Positions 1-5,168 of a DNA stretch of 5,168 nucleotides are shown one piece after another. Position 1 is the first letter of the stretch. Every line of letters starts with the position of its first letter. The notes under the pieces are model-generated. The model was not told the origin of the DNA. It did no database searches and saw only the letters and a program-made list of their open reading frames with translations. The stretch is taken from assembly GCA_028876585.1 (NCBI GenBank), contig JAGWRL010000333.1, positions 1-5,168 on the forward strand. The letters run 5' to 3'. The position numbers and the translations under genes are program-made. The DNA is from Pseudomonadota bacterium. GTDB lineage: Bacteria; Pseudomonadota; Alphaproteobacteria; Rhizobiales; Beijerinckiaceae.

Positions 1-275
1 GCTTCATGGCGGTGGCCGGTTGGGACAGCATGGCCGCCATCTATGCGGCGATCGAAGCGACCAAGGGCTCGGTCGATCCCGACAAGGTCATGGCGGCGCT
101 CAAAGGCTGGAAGAGCGAGAGCCCGCGCGGTGAGATCATGATCGACCCCGACACGCGCGACATCGTGCAGAACATGTATGTGCGCAAGGTCGAGACGAAG
201 GACGGGCAGCTTTACAACATCGAGTTCGAGACCATCCCGATGGTCAAGGACCCGTTCAAAGCCGGTAAGAAATAG
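1..275 (+). CDS. Liv-type ABC transporter substrate-binding protein, C-terminal fragment (5' end outside window)
   Basis: This is the last roughly 90 codons of a periplasmic substrate-binding protein of the Peripla_BP_6 (LivJ/LivK-like) family, which captures the ligand and delivers it to the permease. The reading frame is open from the first complete codon at position 3 to a TAG at 273-275, so the gene begins upstream of the window; the ATG at 6 is an internal Met. Seen in the sequence: a 'GWDSMAAIYAAIEATKG' helix, then 'ALKGWKSESPRGEIMIDP', 'TRDIVQNMYVRKVE' and 'YNIEFETIPMVKDPF'. These match the usual closing segment of the family, where a 'SPRG-x-IDP-x-TRD' strand precedes the 'VQNxYxRKV' strand. 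The signal peptide and most ligand-contacting residues are missing, so substrate cannot be inferred. The permease and ATPase genes that follow on the same strand support the assignment. A urea-binding UrtA-type role is less likely from this tail but not excluded. Confidence 0.9.
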   Translation, partial: FMAVAGWDSMAAIYAAIEATKGSVDPDKVMAALKGWKSESPRGEIMIDPDTRDIVQNMYVRKVETKDGQLYNIEFETIPMVKDPFKAGKK

Positions 276-303
276 TGCCTGCGTTGGATTCGCCCGAAGG
301 CTT

Positions 304-328
304 GCCGGCGCCCATCGGGGGCGGCGGC
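304..328 (+). promoter_or_regulatory. GC-only hairpin in the binding protein-livH gap, overlapping the livH ribosome-binding region
   Basis: Arm 304-313 (GCCGGCGCCC) pairs with arm 319-328 (GGCGGCGGC preceded by G, read from 319) across the five-base loop ATCGG. This gives 9 G:C pairs out of 10, with one G-G mismatch (308/324). The structure ends two bases before the livH ATG and takes in the only G-rich stretch that could act as its Shine-Dalgarno sequence. No T-run follows, so it is not an intrinsic terminator. Stems between a binding-protein gene and its permease gene are known elsewhere (for example malE-malF and hisJ-hisQ in enteric bacteria), where they help give more binding protein than permease. 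That role here is inference, and chance pairing is a real possibility at this GC content. Confidence 0.4.
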
Positions 329-330
329 AG

Positions 331-1194
331 ATGCTGACGCTGCTGCTCGACGGCGTCGCCTATGGGATGCTGCTGTTCGTCCTGAGCGCCGGGCTCGCGG
401 TCACGCTCGGGTTGATGAACTTCATCAACCTCGCGCATGGCGCCTTCGCCATGCTCGGCGGCTATGTCACGGCGCTGCTGATGAACCGCGCCGGCGTCCC
501 CTTCCTCGCCACGCTGCCGCTGGCGTTCCTGATCCCGGCGCTGGTCGGCGTCGGGATGGAGCGCACGCTCTATCGTCGGCTCTATGGCGCGAGCCCGCTC
601 GATCAGGTGCTGTTCACCATCGGGCTGGTGTTCATGGCGATGCCGGCGGCCAATTATCTCATCGGCAACCAGCCGCAGCAGATCAACCTGCCCGATTTCC
701 TGCACGGCCGGCTGGAGTTCCACGGCGTCGGCATCGGGGTCTACCGGCTGTTCACGATTGCGCTGTGCGGCGCCATCGCGGCGGCGTTGCAGGTTTTCCT
801 GGTCGGCACCCGCTTCGGCGCCCAGTTGCGCGCGGCGGTCGATGACGCGCGCGTCGCGGCGGGGATGGGGATCAACGTCGATCTCCTGTTCGCCGTCACC
901 TTCGCCGTCGGCAGCGGTCTGGCGGGCTTGGGCGGCGCGCTGGCGGCCGACGTGGTCGGCGGCGTCGATCCGAGCTTCCCGCTCAAGTTCCTGGTGATCA
1001 TGCTGATCGTCGTCACCATCGGCGGCGCCAACGGCATCCTCGGCGCGTTGTTTGGCGCGCTGCTGCTCGGCGTGCTCGACGTGCTCGGCAAATATTACGT
1101 GCCCTCGATCGGCGCCTTCATCATCTATGCGGTGATGGTGGCGACGCTGGTGCTGCGCCCGCATGGCCTGTTCGCCAAGGGCGACGGACGATGA
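331..1194 (+). CDS. livH: Liv-type ABC transporter permease LivH
   Basis: This is an integral inner-membrane permease of the BPD_transp_2 family. With LivM it forms the channel through which the binding protein's ligand enters the cytoplasm. The 287-residue product has the normal LivH length. Hydrophobic segments lie at about 5-27, 55-77, 93-112, 138-158, 184-208, 219-248 and 258-276. The hallmark 'GLMNFINLAHGAFAMLGGY' motif is at about 27-45. The cytoplasmic coupling segment 'TRFGAQLRAAVDDARVA' is near 160-176, and the family's closing 'LRPHGLF' is near 275-281. The frame stays open upstream to about 178, but that extension is Arg-rich and unlike LivH, whereas Met at 331 begins with the expected 'MLTLLLDGVAYGM'. 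The G-rich stretch at 317-324 is a weak ribosome-binding candidate and lies inside a predicted hairpin. The stop TGA overlaps the livM ATG by four bases (ATGA). Ligand is unknown; branched-chain amino acids are the default reading. Confidence 0.93.
   Translation: MLTLLLDGVAYGMLLFVLSAGLAVTLGLMNFINLAHGAFAMLGGYVTALLMNRAGVPFLATLPLAFLIPALVGVGMERTLYRRLYGASPLDQVLFTIGLVFMAMPAANYLIGNQPQQINLPDFLHGRLEFHGVGIGVYRLFTIALCGAIAAALQVFLVGTRFGAQLRAAVDDARVAAGMGINVDLLFAVTFAVGSGLAGLGGALAADVVGGVDPSFPLKFLVIMLIVVTIGGANGILGALFGALLLGVLDVLGKYYVPSIGAFIIYAVMVATLVLRPHGLFAKGDGR
1177..1181 (+). promoter_or_regulatory. Ribosome-binding site supporting the upstream livM start
   Basis: AAGGG lies nine bases before the ATG at 1191. 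The alternative in-frame ATG at 1218 (Met10) has no purine-rich sequence in front of it. This, together with the ATGA overlap, favours the 1191 start. Confidence 0.5.
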
Positions 1195-2177
1195 TCGAAA
1201 AGTTCGAACATCGCGCGATGACAGATATTCTCGGCCATCTGCGCCGGCGCGAGCGTTGGGGCGTCGCCGAGATCGCGTTCTGGCTGGCGCTGGTCGTCGG
1301 CATCGTCGCCTTCCCCGCGCGCGCGGCGCTGGTCAACGAGGCGCTGATCGCCGGCCTGTTCGCGCTGTCGCTCGATCTCATCCTCGGCCTGACCGGCGTC
1401 GTCTCGCTGGGCCAGGCCGCGTTCTTCGGCGTCGGCGCCTATACCGCCGCGATCCTCGCCAACGCCGGCTACAACGATCCCCTCCTCGGCCTGGCCGCCG
1501 CCATCGTCCCGGCCGCGCTGGTCGGCCTCGCCACCGCGCCGCTGCTGCTGCGCGGCTCCGATCTGACGCGGCTGATGGTGACGATGGGGGTGGCGCTGAT
1601 GCTGGGCGAACTCGCCAATCGCGAGGACGGCTGGACCGGCGGCGCCGACGGGCTCAACTTCACCGTCGCGCCGCTGTTTGGCCGCTTCTCGATCGGCTCG
1701 TTCGGCGAGGGGCCGCGCAACGCGGCTTTGTTCAGCCTCGCGGTGCTGTTTGTGCTGTTCCTGTTCGCCCGCCGGCTGGCGCGCTCGCCGTTCGGCATTT
1801 CGCTGACCGCCGTGCGCGAGAACCAGCTGCGCGCCCGCGCGCTCGGCGTTTCCGCCTCGCGGCGGATCATCGCGATCTACACCGTCTCGGCCGCCTTCGC
1901 CGGCGTCGCCGGGGCGCTGCTCGCCGAGACGACGCAGATCGCCTCGCTCGACCTGTTCGAGTTCCACCGTTCCGCCAATGTGATGCTGATGCTGATCATC
2001 GGCGGCGCCGGCTATCTCTATGGCGGCGTCATCGGCGCCGGCCTGTTCATCCTCATCCGCGACGTCGTCTCGGCGCAGACGCCGGAATATTGGGAGTTCT
2101 GGATCGGCCTGATGCTGGTGGCGCTGGTGTTGTTCGGCCGCGAGCGGCTCGCGGGCCTGGTGAGGCTGAAGCGATGA
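1191..2177 (+). CDS. livM: Liv-type ABC transporter permease LivM
   Basis: This is the second integral membrane subunit of the importer (BPD_transp_2 family), partner of LivH. The 328-residue product is within the usual range for LivM proteins; E. coli LivM is longer. A short charged N-terminal stretch (1-25) is followed by hydrophobic segments near 25-43, 47-67, 97-121, 176-193, 225-246, 263-290 and 302-315. Diagnostic motifs are 'GLTGVVSLGQAAFFGVGAY' at about 66-84, 'TGGADGLN' at 149-156, the ATPase-coupling stretch 'SPFGISLTAVRENQLRARAL' at 199-218, and the re-entrant 'IIGGAGYLYGGVIGA' at 269-283. The start at 1191 overlaps the livH stop and has AAGGG at a good distance; Met10 (1218) is a possible but weaker start. 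The stop overlaps the livG ATG by four bases. Nothing in the sequence suggests damage or recent transfer. Confidence 0.93.
   Translation: MIEKFEHRAMTDILGHLRRRERWGVAEIAFWLALVVGIVAFPARAALVNEALIAGLFALSLDLILGLTGVVSLGQAAFFGVGAYTAAILANAGYNDPLLGLAAAIVPAALVGLATAPLLLRGSDLTRLMVTMGVALMLGELANREDGWTGGADGLNFTVAPLFGRFSIGSFGEGPRNAALFSLAVLFVLFLFARRLARSPFGISLTAVRENQLRARALGVSASRRIIAIYTVSAAFAGVAGALLAETTQIASLDLFEFHRSANVMLMLIIGGAGYLYGGVIGAGLFILIRDVVSAQTPEYWEFWIGLMLVALVLFGRERLAGLVRLKR
2159..2165 (+). promoter_or_regulatory. Ribosome-binding site for livG
   Basis: GGTGAGG lies eight bases before the ATG at 2174, inside the end of livM. The GGTGA part matches the extended complement of the 16S rRNA 3' tail (AGGAGGTGATCC). 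It supports the ATGA-overlapping start for livG. Confidence 0.45.
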
Positions 2178-2926
2178 GCGCCCCGGCTTTGGAGGCGCGC
2201 GGCCTGTCGCGCCGTTTCGGCGGCCTCGTCGCCACCGACGATGTCAGCTTCTCGCTGCAACCGGGCGCGCGACAGGCGCTGATCGGCCCCAATGGCGCCG
2301 GCAAGACGACGCTGATCAACCTGTTGACCGGCGTGCTCAAGCCGACCGCGGGCGCCGTGCTGCTGCAAGGCCGCGACGTCACCCATGTCTCCGCCAGCCA
2401 GCGCGTGCGCCGCGGCCTCGCCCGCACGTTTCAGATCAACCAACTCTTCCCCGATCTCAGCCCGGTCGAATCGCTCGGCCTCGCCATTTCCGAGCGTGAG
2501 GGGCGCGGCTGGGATTTCTGGCGCGCCGCCGGCAAGCGCGAGATCGTCGCCGAGATCGAGGACCTGCTGACCCGCTTCAACCTGAGCGAGGTCTACGACC
2601 AACCAACGCGCTCGCTGCCCTACGGCAAGCAGCGCTTGCTGGAGATCGCGCTGGCGCTCGCCTGCCGCCCGCTTGCGCTGCTGCTCGATGAGCCCGCCGC
2701 CGGCGTGCCGGAGGATGAACGCCACGACATTCTCGCCGCGCTGGCGCAATTGCCGGCCGAGGTCGCGATCCTGTTGATCGAGCACGACATGGATCTCGTG
2801 TTCTCCTTCGCGACGCGCATTTCCGTGCTGGTGGCCGGGCGCCTGTTGTGCGAGGGGACGCCCGACGAGATCGCCGCCGACCCGCGCGTGCGCGCCGTTT
2901 ATCTCGGGGAGGACGCGCATGGCTGA
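2174..2926 (+). CDS. livG: Liv-type ABC transporter ATP-binding protein LivG
   Basis: This is a cytoplasmic ABC ATPase that pairs with LivF and drives transport through LivHM. The 250-residue product has the family's typical length. Visible motifs are Walker A 'GPNGAGKTT' at 38-46, a Q-loop Gln at 87 in 'TFQINQLF', a signature loop of the LivG type ('LPYGKQRLLEIA', 148-159, in place of LSGGQ), Walker B 'ALLLDEP' at 168-174 with catalytic Glu173, and an H-switch His204 in 'LIEHDMDLVF'. The insertion between Q-loop and signature (about 100-145) is normal for LivG. The D-loop reads 'AAGVPEDE' instead of the more common 'AAGLNP/AAGMNP' form. The start at 2174 follows GGTGAGG and overlaps the livM stop; the upstream in-frame extension is Arg/Pro-rich and lies in livM's shadow. 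The stop codon falls inside livF, an 8-base overlap, which fits translational coupling. Confidence 0.95.
   Translation: MSAPALEARGLSRRFGGLVATDDVSFSLQPGARQALIGPNGAGKTTLINLLTGVLKPTAGAVLLQGRDVTHVSASQRVRRGLARTFQINQLFPDLSPVESLGLAISEREGRGWDFWRAAGKREIVAEIEDLLTRFNLSEVYDQPTRSLPYGKQRLLEIALALACRPLALLLDEPAAGVPEDERHDILAALAQLPAEVAILLIEHDMDLVFSFATRISVLVAGRLLCEGTPDEIAADPRVRAVYLGEDAHG
2906..2913 (+). promoter_or_regulatory. Strong Shine-Dalgarno sequence for livF
   Basis: GGGGAGGA, with a perfect GGAGG core at 2908-2912, lies six bases before the ATG at 2919. It is the best ribosome-binding site in the window and fixes the livF start inside the end of livG. Confidence 0.7.
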
Positions 2927-3620
2927 ACTGTTGCGCGTCGAGGGTCTGTGCGCCGGCTATGGCGCGGCGCGCGTGATCAACAATGTCAGTTTCACGCTCG
3001 AACAGGGCCAGTCGCTGGCTTTGCTCGGCCGCAACGGCGTCGGCAAGACGACGCTGGTCAATTCGCTGATCGGGACAACCACCCGCCACGGCGGCCGGCT
3101 GTTCCTCAATGGCGAGGATTTGACCCGGCTCGCGCCGCATCTGCGCGCCGCGCGCGGCATCGGCTGGGTGCCGCAGGAGCGCGACATTTTTCGCTCGCTC
3201 TCGGTCGAGGAGAACCTGACCGCCGTCGCCCGCCCCGGCGCCTGGACGCTGGAGCGGGTCTATCAGATGTTCCCGCGCCTGAAAGAGCGCCGCCGCAACG
3301 GCGGGCGGCAGTTGTCGGGCGGCGAACAGCAGATGCTGGCGATCGGCCGCGCGCTAGCGCTCAACCCCAAGCTGCTGCTGCTCGACGAGCCGACCGAGGG
3401 CCTCGCGCCGATCATCGTCGACGAATTGCTGGCCGCGTTCCAGCGCCTCGCCCGCGACGGCCTGTCGATGATCCTGGTCGAGCAGAAGCCGAAGAAGATC
3501 CTGCCTTTCACCGACGAGGCGATCATCCTCAACCGCGGCGCCATCGCCTACGAGGCGAAGAGCGCCGACCTGATCGCCGACCCGGCGGCGCTGGAGGCGC
3601 ATCTGCACGCGGCGGGGTAG
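2919..3620 (+). CDS. livF: Liv-type ABC transporter ATP-binding protein LivF
   Basis: This is the second cytoplasmic ATPase of the importer, partner of LivG. The 233-residue length is standard for LivF. Motifs seen are Walker A 'GRNGVGKTT' at 37-45, a Q-loop Gln at 86 in 'GWVPQERDIF', the canonical signature 'LSGGEQQ' at 132-138, and Walker B 'LLLLDEP' at 152-158 with Glu157. The H-switch position is occupied by Gln189 in 'ILVEQK'; Gln there is typical of LivF/UrtE-type subunits ('VEQN'), so it does not indicate a dead enzyme. The following 'PKKILPFTDEAIIL' differs from the common 'A..AL.LADR' form, suggesting a divergent subfamily. The start is set by the strong GGAGG at 2908-2912. The gene ends the transporter operon, and its TAG lies three bases from the stop codon of the convergent hldE. 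Confidence 0.94.
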   Translation: MAELLRVEGLCAGYGAARVINNVSFTLEQGQSLALLGRNGVGKTTLVNSLIGTTTRHGGRLFLNGEDLTRLAPHLRAARGIGWVPQERDIFRSLSVEENLTAVARPGAWTLERVYQMFPRLKERRRNGGRQLSGGEQQMLAIGRALALNPKLLLLDEPTEGLAPIIVDELLAAFQRLARDGLSMILVEQKPKKILPFTDEAIILNRGAIAYEAKSADLIADPAALEAHLHAAG

Positions 3621-3623
3621 GGC

Positions 3624-5057
3624 TCAGCCGTTCCCCAACAGCCGCGTCGTCGAATGGCCGGCCACCGTCTCCACCAGCAGCACCTTGCCGCCGCGCGCCT
3701 GCACCACATCGGCGCCGACGACGTCTTCGATTCTGTAATCCGCGCCCTTCACCAGCACATCAGGCAGCAGCGCGTCGATGATCTCCTTCGGCGTGTCCTC
3801 CTCGAAGATCGTCACCGCCGCGACGCCTTTCAGCGCTCCCATCACGCAGGCGCGGGCCGCCTCGTCCTGCGCCGGCCGGGCGGGGCCTTTGAGCCGGCGC
3901 ACCGAGGCGTCGGAGTTCAGCGCCACGATCAGCCGGTCGCAGGCCGACGCCGCCTGCGCGATCAGCGCGACATGGCCGGGATGGATCAGGTCGAAACAGC
4001 CGTTGGCGAAGCCGACGCTCAAGCCCTGCCGCGCCCAATCGGCGCGCTGCGCTTTCGCCTCGTCCCAGGACAACAGCCGCCCGGCCGGCTCGCCGCCTTG
4101 CGGGCGCATCGCCGCGATCAATTCGTCGAGGCTCAACGTCGCCGTGCCGGCCTTGGCCACCACGACGCCGGCGGCGTGATTGGCGAGCGACAGCGCCTCC
4201 GCCATGTCGAAGCCGCAGGCGAGCGCCGTCGCCAGCGTCGCCACCACGGTATCGCCGGCGCCCGACACGTCGAACACTTCGCGCGCCACCGTCGGGGCGT
4301 GGATCGCCGCGCCCTCGCGCGGATAATAGCTCATGCCCTGTTCGGAGCGGGTCAGCAGCAGAGCGCCGCCGAACTGGCGCTGCGCGGCGCGCGCGGCCGC
4401 CTCCGCTTGCGCGTCCGTGCCGACTGGCATCGAAGTCGCGCGGGCGAGTTCGCCGCGGTTGGGGGTGACGAGATCGGCGCCGCGATAGGCGGAAAACTCC
4501 GGCCGCTTCGGATCGGCCACCACCAGCTTGCCGGCCGCCTTCGCCTGCGCGATCGCCCCCGCCAGCACGCGATCGCCAAGCATCCCCTTGCCGTAATCCG
4601 ACAGCACGAGAATGTCGCACTCGGCCAGCGCGCGCTCGACCGCGGCGAGCGCGGCGGCTTCCGTCTCGCCGCGCAGCGGATGCTCGTCCTCGTGGTCGAG
4701 CCGGACGATCTGCTGCCGGTTGGAGATCACCCGCATCTTGCGGATCGTGCGCCGGCTCGGCTCCTCGCAAAGCAGCGCCCGCACCCGGCCGAACGGCGCC
4801 AGCAGCGCTTCGACCTCGCTGGTCCCGCCCGCGCCGACCACGCCGACGAGCCAGACCTGCGCCCCGAGCGCGGCGACATTGGCGGCGACATTGGCCGCCC
4901 CGCCCGGCACGGCGCGCATTTCGACGCCGCGCACCACCGGCACCGGCGCCTCGGGCGAGATGCGGTCGACCCGGCCGGTGAGATATTCGTCGATCATCAC
5001 GTCGCCGATCACGGCGACGCGGGCGCCCGCCAGCCGCCTTACGCGCTCCGGCGTCAT
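3624..5057 (-). CDS. hldE: Bifunctional heptose-7-phosphate kinase / heptose-1-phosphate adenylyltransferase HldE
   Basis: This cytoplasmic enzyme makes ADP-heptose for the LPS inner core. Its N-terminal PfkB/ribokinase domain phosphorylates D-glycero-beta-D-manno-heptose 7-phosphate at C1. After GmhB removes the 7-phosphate, its C-terminal nucleotidyltransferase domain adds AMP. At 477 residues it equals the length of E. coli HldE. Kinase motifs are 'VIGDVMIDEY' (16-25), 'RISPEAPVPVV' (32-42), 'PGGAANVAANVAALGA' (51-66), 'VTPN' (197-200), 'LLTRSEQGM' (234-242) and 'DVSGAGDT' (263-270), with Asp269 as the expected catalytic base. The transferase domain (about 345-477) shows 'ANGCFDLIHPGH' (351-362) with the HxGH nucleotide-binding motif at 359-362, 'ALNSDASVRRLKG' (379-391) and 'HSTTRLL' (468-474). 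The ATG at 5057 is the only usable start: upstream in frame there is no ATG, GTG or TTG before a TAA at 5133-5135. No Shine-Dalgarno sequence is visible. Both domains look intact. Confidence 0.96.
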   Translation of the reverse strand: MTPERVRRLAGARVAVIGDVMIDEYLTGRVDRISPEAPVPVVRGVEMRAVPGGAANVAANVAALGAQVWLVGVVGAGGTSEVEALLAPFGRVRALLCEEPSRRTIRKMRVISNRQQIVRLDHEDEHPLRGETEAAALAAVERALAECDILVLSDYGKGMLGDRVLAGAIAQAKAAGKLVVADPKRPEFSAYRGADLVTPNRGELARATSMPVGTDAQAEAAARAAQRQFGGALLLTRSEQGMSYYPREGAAIHAPTVAREVFDVSGAGDTVVATLATALACGFDMAEALSLANHAAGVVVAKAGTATLSLDELIAAMRPQGGEPAGRLLSWDEAKAQRADWARQGLSVGFANGCFDLIHPGHVALIAQAASACDRLIVALNSDASVRRLKGPARPAQDEAARACVMGALKGVAAVTIFEEDTPKEIIDALLPDVLVKGADYRIEDVVGADVVQARGGKVLLVETVAGHSTTRLLGNG

Positions 5058-5069
5058 GGCGTTGCGGCC

Positions 5070-5101
5070 GGGGCGGGGCGGGCGGGGTCGCGAAACGGGG
5101 G
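5070..5101 (+). other. G-tract block matching a G-quadruplex motif, upstream of hldE
   Basis: On the + strand, G-tracts of 4, 4, 3 and 4 bases at 5070-5073, 5075-5078, 5080-5082 and 5084-5087 are separated by single C residues. A fifth tract of five G lies at 5097-5101. Four tracts of at least three G with one-base loops fit the canonical quadruplex pattern. The block begins 13 bases before the hldE start codon, on the template strand for that gene, so the mRNA leader is correspondingly C-rich. Further G-runs continue to about 5155. Folding in the cell is inference. Confidence 0.5.
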
Positions 5102-5168
5102 AACGTGCATCGGCGCGGCGCTCGGCAGGGGGTTACGCGCGGGAGGCAGGGCGGGCGGCGCGCGCGAA

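Noticed and set aside
178..330. N-terminal extension of livH upstream of 331
   Set aside because: The extension overlaps the end of the binding-protein gene, is rich in Arg and Ser, and has no similarity to LivH N-termini. The Met at 331 gives the expected family start.
256..1164. Long open frame on the - strand opposite livH (about 300 codons)
   Set aside because: The translation is dominated by Arg, Gln, Asp, His and Ala with no domain pattern, and it is antisense to a clear permease. Long antisense frames are expected in GC-rich genes because stop codons are rare.
1125..1967. Long open frame on the - strand opposite livM (about 280 codons)
   Set aside because: It has the same low-complexity Arg/Glu/Gln-rich composition and no recognisable motif. 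The sense strand encodes a well-conserved LivM.
2018..2920. Long open frame on the - strand opposite livG (about 300 codons)
   Set aside because: It lies antisense to every ABC ATPase motif of livG, and its product resembles no known family.
3614..3636. Possible bidirectional terminator at the livF-hldE junction (GGGG at 3614-3617 against CCCC at 3633-3636, with GGCT/AGCC inside)
   Set aside because: The outer stem is only four pairs, the inner palindrome leaves a one-base loop, and there is no T-run on either strand.
3760..4770. Long second frame on the - strand inside hldE (about 336 codons)
   Set aside because: This is a shifted-frame shadow of hldE, Arg/Gly/Ala-rich with no motifs, whereas the hldE frame is intact from end to end.
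5133..5168. Possible end of an upstream - strand gene (11 sense codons, then TAA at 5133-5135)
   Set aside because: The fragment is too short and compositionally simple (Ala, Arg, Pro) to tell from chance. It is noted only because LPS-core genes are often adjacent to hldE.
5058..5168. Promoter for hldE
   Set aside because: No convincing -35/-10 pair could be found on the - strand in the 111 bases available; the promoter may lie beyond the window.

Overview
The window reads as ordinary chromosomal DNA from a GC-rich Gram-negative bacterium, most likely an alphaproteobacterium and perhaps from the Hyphomicrobiales. By eye it is about two-thirds or more G+C, with strong G/C preference at third codon positions. 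A bifunctional heptose kinase/adenylyltransferase implies an outer membrane with heptose-containing lipopolysaccharide (LPS). The style of the Liv-type transporter genes fits the alphaproteobacterial guess, but the taxonomy is inference.

Positions 1-3620 (+ strand) hold the end of a periplasmic substrate-binding protein gene followed by a complete set of membrane and ATPase genes for a hydrophobic/branched-chain amino acid (HAAT, Liv-type) ABC importer. The order is [livK-like]-livH-livM-livG-livF. After a 55-base gap behind the binding protein, the four genes are packed with start/stop overlaps of 4, 4 and 8 bases, as expected for one translationally coupled transcript. The binding protein would capture ligand in the periplasm, LivH and LivM would form the transmembrane channel, and LivG and LivF would hydrolyse ATP on the cytoplasmic face. 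The substrate cannot be fixed from sequence: leucine/isoleucine/valine is the default, but relatives import other amino acids, amides or aromatic acids.

Positions 3624-5057 (- strand) hold hldE (rfaE), full length and intact, for ADP-heptose synthesis. It converges on livF with only 3 bases between the stop codons and has no evident functional link to the transporter.

Positions 5058-5168 lie upstream of hldE. This stretch has no recognisable promoter or Shine-Dalgarno sequence. It does carry a run of G-tracts on the + strand (template strand for hldE) that matches a canonical G-quadruplex motif.

I found no mobile element, CRISPR array, RNA gene or novel multi-gene system. The most notable non-coding signals are the G-tract block upstream of hldE and a GC-only hairpin just before the livH start codon. 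Both need caution because the background composition is so GC-rich.
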